18,301 nucleotides of DNA from an uncultured bacterium. Its GTDB lineage: Bacteria; Bacillota; Clostridia; Lachnospirales; Anaerotignaceae. A program made the position numbers and the translations under genes. The stretch is taken from the NCBI GenBank assembly GCA_905214825.1, contig CAJMNV010000022.1:1-18301 (forward strand). Reading direction: 5' to 3'. The first letter of the stretch is position 1. Each line of letters begins with the position of its first letter. Below the pieces are notes generated by a model. That model made no database searches and had not been told where the DNA came from. It saw nothing but the letters and a program-made list of their open reading frames with translations. This document shows positions 1 to 6,712 of the stretch, one piece after another.

Positions 1-2247
1 TTTTGGTTTACGTTCTTTACAAATTTAGGCTACCGTGTGGAATTGTCGCCTTATTCTTCAAAAGCGTTGTTTGAACATGGTATGGATTCTATTCCCAGTG
101 AGTCTGTTTGCTATCCGGCAAAATTGGTACATGGACATATTATGTATTTGATTGACAAAGGTGTAGATTTTATATTCTATCCGGGTATTGTGTATGAAAG
201 ACGTGACAGCAATGCAGCAGATAACAACTATAATTGTCCGATTGTTGCATCATATAATGAAAATATCAAAAATAATGTAGAAGATTTGAAAGAAAAAAAT
301 ATTCGCTTTATGAACCCATTTTTGGCATTGGATAAAGTGGATACCATCGTCAAACGTATGACAGAGGAATTTGTGCCTTTGGGTTGCACTGCAAAAGAAA
401 TTAAAATGGCTGTGGAAGCTGGCTGGAAAGAATGGGGTAATTTTAGAGAGGATATGCATAAAAAAGGGGAGGAAACCATTGCATATTTGGAAAAAAACAA
501 TATGACAGGGATTGTTTTGGCTGGTCGCCCTTATCATGTTGACCCCGAAATTAACCATGGTATTCCAGAATTGATTGCAGGTTACCACATTGCAGTTCTG
601 ACAGAAGATAGTGTGGCACATTTGGGCAACGTGGAACGTCCAACTGTTGTGCGTGATCAATGGACATATCATTCCAGATTGTACGAAGCGGCAGGATTTG
701 TCAAACGACAAAAAAATATAGAATATGTGCAGTTGAATTCTTTTGGTTGTGGTTTGGACGCTGTGACAACAGATGAAGTCAAAACCATATTGACAGCAGC
801 AGGCAAAATTTATACTGCTCTGAAAATAGATGAAGTCAATAATTTGGGGGCAGCAAGAATTCGTATTCGTTCTTTGATTGCAGCAATTGAAGAACGAAAA
901 GAAAAAAATGTACAAATCAAAAAAGCAGATACATCTTTGAAACGGGTAGCATTTACAAAAGAAATGCGTAAAGATTACACCATCATTTGCCCGCAGATGT
1001 CACCCATACATTTTGATATTTTGCAGTCGGCATTGCGTAATTGTGGATATAATTTAGAAATTATGGCAGCGATGGATAAAAACGCCATTGATGTTGGATT
1101 GAAATATGTCAACAATGATGCTTGTTATCCTGCGTTGATTACCATTGGGCAGTTGATGAATGGTTTGCTTTCTGGTAAATATGATTTAAATCGCACGGCT
1201 GTATTGATTACACAAACCGGTGGCGGTTGTCGTGCAACAAATTACATTGCATTTTTGAGAAAAGCATTAGAAAATGCAGGTATGCCCAATATTCCTGTTA
1301 TTTCTGTAAATCCGGCAGGTTTGGAGAAAAATCCTGGTTTCCAGTATAAACCGGCGATGTTGCATAGAGCATTGCAAGCGTTGATATATGGGGATACATT
1401 TATGCGTGTGCTATATCGCACAAGACCATATGAAAAAGTCAAAGGTGCTGCAAATGCTTTGTATGAAAAATGGAATGAAAAAGTCAAAAAAGATATTTTG
1501 AAAGCAGACAGAAAAACATTTTGCAACAATATCACAAATATCATAGAAGACTTTGACGAACTGGAAATTTTTGAAGATATGAAAAAACCACGTGTTGGTA
1601 TTGTAGGAGAAATATTGGTGAAATTCCACCCCACAGCAAACAATGATTTGGTCAACCTTTTGGAAAGAGAAGGGGCAGAAGTGGTTGTGCCAGATTTGAT
1701 GGGATTTGGTTTGTATTGTTGTTATAATGCCACACAAAAAGAAAAATATTTGGGTGGTACAAAAAAAGGACGCATGATTGCAAATTTGGTGTTGAAAGCG
1801 ATTGAATATTATCAAAAACCGATGTTGAAAGCATTGGAAAAGAGCAAACGTTTTGATTGTCCAGAAAGTATACACACCATAGGAGAATATGCAAAAAAAG
1901 TAGTTTCATTGTGTAACCAAACGGGGGAAGGTTGGTTCTTGACTGCAGAAATGATTGAGTTGATACACAATGGTGTGCCAAATATTGTGTGTACACAGCC
2001 TTTTGGTTGTTTGCCAAACCATGTGGTGGGCAAAGGGGTTATCAAAGAATTGCGGAAACAATATCCCATTTCCAATATTGTTGCCATTGACTATGACCCT
2101 GGTGCAAGTGAAGTCAATCAGTTGAACCGTATCAAATTGATGCTTTCTTCTGCCGAAAAGAATTTGGCAGCAAGTGAAACAAAAATGCCAAAACAAAAAC
2201 ATTCTGTCACTTCTGCAGCATTCTCTGTGAAAGATGAAATATCATAA
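1..2247 (+). CDS. Acyl-CoA dehydratase activase-related protein, C-terminal part (5' truncated by window edge)
   Basis: The frame is open from base 1 (FWFTFFTNLGYRVELSPYSS...), so the gene begins upstream; the GTG at 37 is internal (the V of GYRVELSP), not a start. 748 residues are visible. The family is the large CoA-substrate-specific enzyme activase / BcrA-BadF related protein (usually about 1400 residues), in which N-terminal ASKHA ATPase domains are followed by a DUF2229 region and a cysteine-rich part resembling 2-hydroxyacyl-CoA dehydratase. Visible signatures are SVCYPAKLVHGHI, SFGCGLDAVTTDEV, NDACYPALITIGQLM, QTGGGCRATNYIAFLRKAL and PFGCLPNHVVGKG, whose cysteines probably bind an iron-sulfur cluster. 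By family, the role would be ATP-driven electron transfer activating a radical dehydratase, or a related reductase. The ATPase part is outside the window, so the exact substrate cannot be assigned. The product looks cytoplasmic. A hairpin terminator follows directly. Confidence 0.88.
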   Translation, partial: FWFTFFTNLGYRVELSPYSSKALFEHGMDSIPSESVCYPAKLVHGHIMYLIDKGVDFIFYPGIVYERRDSNAADNNYNCPIVASYNENIKNNVEDLKEKNIRFMNPFLALDKVDTIVKRMTEEFVPLGCTAKEIKMAVEAGWKEWGNFREDMHKKGEETIAYLEKNNMTGIVLAGRPYHVDPEINHGIPELIAGYHIAVLTEDSVAHLGNVERPTVVRDQWTYHSRLYEAAGFVKRQKNIEYVQLNSFGCGLDAVTTDEVKTILTAAGKIYTALKIDEVNNLGAARIRIRSLIAAIEERKEKNVQIKKADTSLKRVAFTKEMRKDYTIICPQMSPIHFDILQSALRNCGYNLEIMAAMDKNAIDVGLKYVNNDACYPALITIGQLMNGLLSGKYDLNRTAVLITQTGGGCRATNYIAFLRKALENAGMPNIPVISVNPAGLEKNPGFQYKPAMLHRALQALIYGDTFMRVLYRTRPYEKVKGAANALYEKWNEKVKKDILKADRKTFCNNITNIIEDFDELEIFEDMKKPRVGIVGEILVKFHPTANNDLVNLLEREGAEVVVPDLMGFGLYCCYNATQKEKYLGGTKKGRMIANLVLKAIEYYQKPMLKALEKSKRFDCPESIHTIGEYAKKVVSLCNQTGEGWFLTAEMIELIHNGVPNIVCTQPFGCLPNHVVGKGVIKELRKQYPISNIVAIDYDPGASEVNQLNRIKLMLSSAEKNLAASETKMPKQKHSVTSAAFSVKDEIS

Positions 2248-2254
2248 ATTTTGT

Positions 2255-2285
2255 AAAATGCCGTAATGCAAATTGCGGCATTTTT
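2255..2285 (+). terminator. Rho-independent terminator of the activase gene
   Basis: The inverted repeat AAAATGCCG / CGGCATTTT encloses a 12-base loop and runs into a T tract, 7 bases after the stop codon at 2245-2247. Confidence 0.85.
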
Positions 2286-2309
2286 GCTGTTTAGAAAATG
2301 GAAAGGAGT

Positions 2310-2451
2310 ATGATGATGCAGCAACAAATGATGTTTGATGTGATAAAAAAATGAGATTTTGACACAAAATCCATATTGTACAGAAACGGTTGTTGTGACG
2401 TTGCTGGATATGTTTTCTGATGGTGATGTTAATTACAAAAAGTGGATATGA
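2310..2451 (+). pseudogene. Small frameshifted ORF (about 46 residues if repaired)
   Basis: A good ribosome binding site (AAAGGAG, 2302-2308) precedes three tandem ATG codons, but the frame stops after 14 codons (MMMQQQMMFDVIKK) at a TGA directly after a run of seven A (2345-2351). Removing one A gives an open frame to the TGA at 2449-2451, continuing NEILTQNPYCTETVVVTLLD and ending GDVNYKKWI. The amino-acid mix of the continuation looks like real protein. I do not recognise the family. It could be a decayed small gene, a homopolymer sequencing error, or a site of +1 ribosomal or transcriptional slippage. It lies just downstream of a terminator and has no obvious promoter of its own. Confidence 0.4.
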
Positions 2452-2531
2452 AAATCGTTGATACATACAAAAACAATAATTCAATTTATGGTAAAATAGA
2501 TTACAGTTTGTTCACAACCGTTCTGTTTTTC

Positions 2532-2560
2532 TTGCAATCTATAACAGTATCGCATAAAAT
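2532..2560 (+). promoter_or_regulatory. Sigma-A type promoter for the LysM-G5 gene
   Basis: TTGCAA (2532-2537), a 17-base spacer and TAAAAT (2555-2560) lie about 45 bases upstream of the ATG at 2605. The 7-mer AGTATCG occurs at 2546-2552 and again at 2566-2572, bracketing the -10 element at exactly two helical turns. Confidence 0.55.
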
Positions 2561-2604
2561 AAAATAGTATCGGTATATTTTGAAACAAAGAAGGGAGTAT
2601 TCCG

Positions 2605-3717
2605 ATGGATAACAAACGAAAAGAACATTTCCCACAACGTGAAGAACGTGTGCGATAACAAAGAACGAGAAATGTGGAAGCAGAACGCAAAACAAAAAGA
2701 AAAACCAAACGAACAAAAAACAGCAGAAGTACAAAGTCACAACGTACAAAAAAAGCCAGAAAAAATGATATGAAAATGAAAGGTATTATGGCTGGTGGCG
2801 TATTATTATTGATGCTGATATTGTTTTTTGTATTTTTTCATAAAAATGGTACAGAAGTATCTGTGGGAGAAAACAGTGTTGGTATTTTGAAAGATACTTC
2901 TGTGACTACAGAACAACTCAAAGAAACGTTGGAGGCACAGCTTGCGGAAACAGTTGGTACAAAAGTACAAATCAATGAAAAAATTGTGCTGAAAAGACTG
3001 CACATCAATGGCAGTCGCAAAAAAGAAGTCTGTACAATGGAATATTTGATGCCAAAACTCAAAAATGTGGTGACATACAAGGTGGAGGCTTCTGTGGTGT
3101 TTGTAGATGGTGGGGCTGTGGCACCACTAGCAACAAAACCAGAGGCAGATAAAGTATTGGAAAAATTGAAAGAACCCTATTTGCCACAAGATGAAAATTC
3201 CAATGCCGAAATTGGATTTTTGGAAAAAGTTGAAATACAAAGCCAGTTTGTAAGTTCTGAAGAAATATTATCTGTGGAAAGTGCTGTGGAAAAATTGACC
3301 AGTACTACACCTGTTACAAAAACACATACCGTAAGAGAAGGTGACACTTTGCAAAAAGTTGCCATAGAATATGAGATGTCTATGCAGGAATTGTTGGAAG
3401 TCAATGATGGTATGACCATAAAAACGCCTATTCGTGTGGGACAAACATTGAATGTTACAGTGCAAAAACCAATGGTTTCTATCAAATCAGTAGAAACACA
3501 GGTTTTGACAACTGTCGAAAAAAAGCAATATCAAACACAATACGATAACAGCAAATCTGCCAGCTACCAAAGGGTTGTACAACAAGGTAAAGATGGGCAG
3601 AAAAAAAGCACAATACAAATCACCCGTGTCAATGGTTTTGTGATAGAAGAAAAAGAGGTTTCAAAAGAAATTACACAAGAAGCAATACCAGAAATCATTG
3701 TCAAAGGGACACAATAA
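2605..3717 (+). CDS. Membrane-anchored LysM and G5 domain protein, with an in-frame stop near the 5' end
   Basis: The natural start appears to be ATG 2605, behind the ribosome binding site AGGGAG (2592-2597), but codon 18 is TAA (2656-2658). The same frame continues open from 2659 to 3717; the first usable start after the stop is GTG 2674 (347 residues), which lacks a Shine-Dalgarno sequence. The leader on both sides of the stop is similarly basic, which argues it was once continuous. Numbered from GTG 2674: a Lys/Arg-rich cytoplasmic tail (1-36), one membrane helix (37-56), an extracytoplasmic region, a LysM domain (about 216-263, HTVREGDTLQKVA...RVGQTLNV) and a G5 domain (about 267-345). 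LysM binds peptidoglycan. Many relatives with LysM-G5 end in an M23 endopeptidase domain; here the protein ends straight after G5. Outer-face cell-wall binding is the likely role; no catalytic domain is visible. Confidence 0.72.
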
Positions 3718-3757
3718 AAAAGATTTGGGGAGTTTAAAACAAGAGGAGGTAAAAAAC

Positions 3758-5095
3758 ATGAGTATCAATTTTACAGTAAAAGGAAATGCTGTCAGCAAAG
3801 AAGATTTTGCGGCAATGGCACAAGAAGTGCGTCAATGCCATGACGCATTGCACAACAAAACAGGCAAAGGCAATGACTTTGTTGGTTGGGTGGATTTGCC
3901 CAAAGATTATGACAAAGCAGAGTTTGCACGCATCAAAGAAGCAGCAGCAAAAATTCAAAAACAAAGTGAAGTATTGATTGTTATTGGTATTGGTGGTTCT
4001 TATTTGGGTACAAGAACAGCATTGGATTTTATCAAAACACCATTCTATAACGAACAGAAAAATAAAAATACACCTGATATTTATTTTGTAGGGAATAATA
4101 TCAGTTCTGCATATTTGAGTGATATTTTGAGCATATTGGGTGATAGAGATTTTTCTGTGAATGTGATTTCAAAATCTGGTACAACCACAGAACCTGCGAT
4201 TGCATTTCGTATATTCAAACAACTGTTGGAAAACAAATATGGCAAAGAAGCAGCAGCACAACGTATTTTTGCGACCACAGACAAAGCAAGAGGTGCTTTG
4301 AAAACCATGTGTAACACAGAAGGATATGAAACATTTGTCATTCCCGATGATGTGGGCGGCAGATTTACAGTATTGACTGCTGTGGGACTTTTGGCAATGG
4401 CTGTGGCAGGTATTGATATTGATGCGGTGATGGCAGGTGCGGCATGGGCAAGAGAAGCATATAGCAACCCTGATATTATGCAAAATGAATGCTATCAATA
4501 TGCAGCAGCAAGAAATTATTTCCACAGAAATGGCAAATCTATTGAAATATTGGCAAATTATGAGCCACATATGACATCTTTTGGGGAATGGTACAAACAA
4601 CTATTTGCAGAAAGTGAAGGCAAAGATGGGAAAGGTATTTTCCCTGTGGCAGCGAATTTCTCTACAGATTTGCATTCCATCGGACAATTCATACAGGAAG
4701 GCAGTCGTTATTTCTTTGAAACAGTGCTTTGGTGCAAAGAACCTAAAAATACTGTATTGGTGCCGTTTGATAAGGAAGATTTAGACGGTTTGAATTTCCT
4801 TTCTGCAAAAGATATGCAGTTTGTAAACAGCAAAGCATTTGCAGGTACCATGTTGGCACATATGGACGGTGGTGTTCCCAATATGGTAATCGAAATGGAC
4901 CGTATGGACGGTTGGCATTTTGGTGCTTTGGTATACTTCTTTGAAAAAGCAGTTGGTATCAGCGGTTATATGTTAGATGTCAATCCATTTGACCAACCTG
5001 GTGTGGAAGCATATAAGAAAAATATGTTTGCGTTGTTGGGCAAACCCGGATTTGAAGATATGAAAGCAGAATTGGAAAAAAGATTGGCTGATTGA
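3758..5095 (+). CDS. pgi: Glucose-6-phosphate isomerase
   Basis: It interconverts glucose 6-phosphate and fructose 6-phosphate in cytoplasmic glycolysis and gluconeogenesis. The start is ATG 3758, 8 bases after AGAGGAGG (3742-3749); the open frame extends 60 bases upstream across the end of the LysM gene but has no basis as coding there. The product is 445 residues, the normal length of the compact bacterial form. Sugar-phosphate-binding SIS motifs are IGIGGSYLGTR (76-86) and SKSGTTTEP (138-146). The Pgi signature DDVGGRFTVLT is at 197-207, the catalytic glutamate region QLFAESEGKDGKG at 281-293, and FSTDLHSIGQ with the ring-opening histidine (His306) at 301-310. The gene lies 40 bases after the LysM-G5 gene with no terminator between, so the two are probably co-transcribed. 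No disrupted residue is seen. Confidence 0.97.
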   Translation: MSINFTVKGNAVSKEDFAAMAQEVRQCHDALHNKTGKGNDFVGWVDLPKDYDKAEFARIKEAAAKIQKQSEVLIVIGIGGSYLGTRTALDFIKTPFYNEQKNKNTPDIYFVGNNISSAYLSDILSILGDRDFSVNVISKSGTTTEPAIAFRIFKQLLENKYGKEAAAQRIFATTDKARGALKTMCNTEGYETFVIPDDVGGRFTVLTAVGLLAMAVAGIDIDAVMAGAAWAREAYSNPDIMQNECYQYAAARNYFHRNGKSIEILANYEPHMTSFGEWYKQLFAESEGKDGKGIFPVAANFSTDLHSIGQFIQEGSRYFFETVLWCKEPKNTVLVPFDKEDLDGLNFLSAKDMQFVNSKAFAGTMLAHMDGGVPNMVIEMDRMDGWHFGALVYFFEKAVGISGYMLDVNPFDQPGVEAYKKNMFALLGKPGFEDMKAELEKRLAD

Positions 5096-5101
5096 AAATA
5101 A

Positions 5102-5126
5102 AAAAGGGCGGTTTCGCCCTTTTTTT
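5102..5126. terminator. Bidirectional terminator between pgi and the SMI1 gene
   Basis: AAAAGGGCG, loop GTTT, CGCCCTTTT with A and T tracts on opposite sides. It lies between two convergent genes and can serve both. Confidence 0.9.
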
Positions 5127-5802
5127 ATTTTGTTTGCCATTGTTCTTCCCAATAAGACTTTAAAAAACTTTCATTGCAAAGCAAATCTTTTGTAAGTTTG
5201 ACATGGTATTCTTGTTCAAATATGGATTCAAATGTTCCCATAAAATACCATTCCAATAATGTTTGGAAATTGGGGGCAGCAGCACTTCCAACGAGTTTTC
5301 CGTTTTTGTTTGTTTCCCATTCATTCCAGTTTTTCTCATGGTCAAGCCATACCAACTGCCATGTGTTCTCATCTTCTATGTTGACATCTGTTTCAGATTT
5401 GGATAAGTCAATGCATAACGGTCCCCAGCCGTATCCCCAATCGCCGATGTGTAAAAGGTGTTTACAATTTTCAAAAGTGATGTCATAACAGTCCATAGCA
5501 ACTTCTTGTAATTCCAGATAGTTTTTTTCTAAATCTGAGATGGTGGGTGTGGGTAAAAATATCCATAAAGGTTCCAGTTCATCATATTTGTATACAATGG
5601 TGTTTAATCCATCAGAAAAAGGATATTGATAAGAAAGTAAAAAGGCACGATATATCGTTGGAATTTTGATATTATATTTTTGCTCAAATGCGGCAATTTG
5701 TTGTTCTGTGTTTGGAGATTGTGTGAGCTGTTCTGGTAATATCCAACCTCTTTGTATGAGTTTTTGAAATGCAGTTTCTACAAATGCTTTTGCGGTTGTC
5801 AT
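5125..5802 (-). CDS. SMI1/KNR4 (SUKH) family protein
   Basis: 225 residues, starting at ATG 5802 behind a strong AGGAGG on the minus strand. Two segments carry the SMI1/KNR4 fold pattern: TEQQIAAFEQKYNIKIPTIY (about 31-50), matching the helix with the 'lP..y..fl' motif, and LLHIGDWGYGWGPLCIDLS (about 115-133), matching the 'pig.dg.G...ciDl' strand-turn. No signal peptide or membrane segment is seen, so it is cytoplasmic. In bacteria this superfamily is often an immunity protein for polymorphic toxins, but also occurs as standalone proteins of unknown function. No toxin gene lies next to it: its neighbours are pgi and walR, and it is transcribed divergently from walR. It is the most accessory-looking intact gene in the window. 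The family call is good; the function is open. Confidence 0.75.
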   Translation of the reverse strand: MTTAKAFVETAFQKLIQRGWILPEQLTQSPNTEQQIAAFEQKYNIKIPTIYRAFLLSYQYPFSDGLNTIVYKYDELEPLWIFLPTPTISDLEKNYLELQEVAMDCYDITFENCKHLLHIGDWGYGWGPLCIDLSKSETDVNIEDENTWQLVWLDHEKNWNEWETNKNGKLVGSAAAPNFQTLLEWYFMGTFESIFEQEYHVKLTKDLLCNESFLKSYWEEQWQTK

Positions 5803-5825
5803 GCAAATACCTCCTTTTTATAAAA

Positions 5826-5855
5826 TAGTATAACATCAAAACAAAATGAAGAACA
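5826..5855 (-). promoter_or_regulatory. Promoter of the SMI1/KNR4 gene
   Basis: Read on the minus strand, TTGTTC, an 18-base spacer and TATACT lie shortly upstream of AGGAGG and the ATG at 5802. It faces away from the walR promoter. Confidence 0.5.
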
Positions 5856-5905
5856 AATGTTTTGCAATTATTGCATAAAATAATAAAAAATATGGAACTT
5901 TTTGT

Positions 5906-5931
5906 ACCTATATTTCGTTGAAAATATAGGT
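5906..5931. repeat. Perfect 10-bp inverted repeat upstream of the walR promoter
   Basis: ACCTATATTT (5906-5915), six-base loop CGTTGA, AAATATAGGT (5922-5931). It ends 4 bases before the walR -35 element and lies between two divergent promoters, where no terminator is needed for an upstream plus-strand gene. An operator for an unknown regulator, or a cruciform-prone element, is the likeliest reading. As a hairpin followed by TTTTG it could also block stray plus-strand transcription. Confidence 0.55.
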
Positions 5932-5935
5932 TTTG

Positions 5936-5964
5936 TTTACATTTTGTACAAATTTTAGTATAAT
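5936..5964 (+). promoter_or_regulatory. Sigma-A promoter of walRK
   Basis: TTTACA (5936-5941), a 17-base spacer and TATAAT (5959-5964). This is a near-consensus promoter 38 bases before the walR start codon. Confidence 0.85.
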
Positions 5965-6001
5965 TTAAAAAAGAGCGTTTGTGCGAAAGGAGCAGGGAAG
6001 C

Positions 6002-6694
6002 ATGGACAGAAAAGTTTTGATTGTAGATGATGAAAAAAATATCGTAGATATTATTGCGTTTAATTTAAAGAAAGAAGGGTATCAAGTTATTACAGCTGCA
6101 GATGGAGAAGAAGGTGTGGAAAAAACATTTTCTGAAAATCCAGATTTGATATTATTGGATATTATGATGCCAAAAATGGACGGTTATGAGGCTTGCCGCA
6201 AAATCAGAGAAAAAAAACATACACCCATTATTATGTTGACAGCAAGAGCAGAAGAAGTGGACAAAGTGCTTGGTTTGGAAATGGGGGCAGATGATTATGT
6301 GACAAAGCCATTTGGTGTGAGAGAATTGATGGCAAGAGTCAAAGCAAATTTGCGGAAGGTGGCAGCATTGCAGGAAACAAATCATACTGATGAAAATGCT
6401 GTAAAATATGGCAATTTGTTATTGCATTTGGAACGATATGAAGTCAAAAAAGATGGACAGGTGATTGACTTAACATTGCGAGAATTTGAGCTTTTGAAAT
6501 TTTTGGCACAACAAAAAGGACAGGTGTTTTCCAGAGAAACACTTTTGGAAAAAGTTTGGGGATATGAATATTTTGGCGATGTCAGAACGGTTGATGTGAC
6601 AGTGCGGCGTTTGCGTGAAAAAATAGAGGATAACCCAAGCAAACCAACGTATATTTTGACAAAACGGGGCGTAGGATATTATTTTGATTGTTGA
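6002..6694 (+). CDS. walR: WalR-type response regulator (OmpR/PhoB family)
   Basis: The start is ATG 6002 with AAAGGAG at 5986-5992. The 230-residue product has the full OmpR/PhoB layout. The receiver domain (1-120) has the acidic pair D9/D10, phospho-acceptor D53 (LILLDIMMPKMDG), T80 and K102 (TKPF). The C-terminal winged helix (about 135-230) has the signatures LTLREFELLKFLA, FSRETLLEKVWGYEYFGDVRTVDVTV and RGVGYYF. The partner kinase starts 18 bases later, and walH/walI-type genes follow, which favours WalR (YycF) over PhoB. WalR orthologues control cell-wall hydrolase genes and peptidoglycan homeostasis and bind direct repeats of TGTWAH spaced by 5 bases; such repeats occur in this operon at 8550-8577. 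PhoP/PhoB remains the alternative because the two families are close in sequence. Confidence 0.88.
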   Translation: MDRKVLIVDDEKNIVDIIAFNLKKEGYQVITAADGEEGVEKTFSENPDLILLDIMMPKMDGYEACRKIREKKHTPIIMLTARAEEVDKVLGLEMGADDYVTKPFGVRELMARVKANLRKVAALQETNHTDENAVKYGNLLLHLERYEVKKDGQVIDLTLREFELLKFLAQQKGQVFSRETLLEKVWGYEYFGDVRTVDVTVRRLREKIEDNPSKPTYILTKRGVGYYFDC

Positions 6695-6712
6695 TAAACG
6701 GAGTGTGAAACA

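Noticed and set aside
250..915. Minus-strand ORF of 221 codons opposite the activase gene
   Set aside because: Very rich in Cys, Phe, His and Asn, typical of antisense readings of AT-rich coding DNA; no ribosome binding site.
2385..2522. 9-bp inverted pair AACGGTTGT / ACAACCGTT, about 120 bases apart
   Set aside because: Considered as a mobile-element end, but there is no transposase, target duplication or other matching sequence; likely chance.
3698..3757. Upstream extension of the pgi frame overlapping the LysM gene end
   Set aside because: A strong ribosome binding site (3742-3749) fixes the start at ATG 3758, where the family's N-terminus begins; the extension reads as low-complexity sequence without its own ribosome binding site.
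5863..5875. TGCAA-TTA-TTGCA dyad between the SMI1 and walR genes
   Set aside because: Only 5-bp arms in very AT-rich DNA; expected by chance.
5932..5952. Possible WalR box (TGTTTA-N5-TGTACA) over the walR -35
   Set aside because: Spacing is right but each half-site departs from the consensus at its fifth base; too weak to claim autoregulation.
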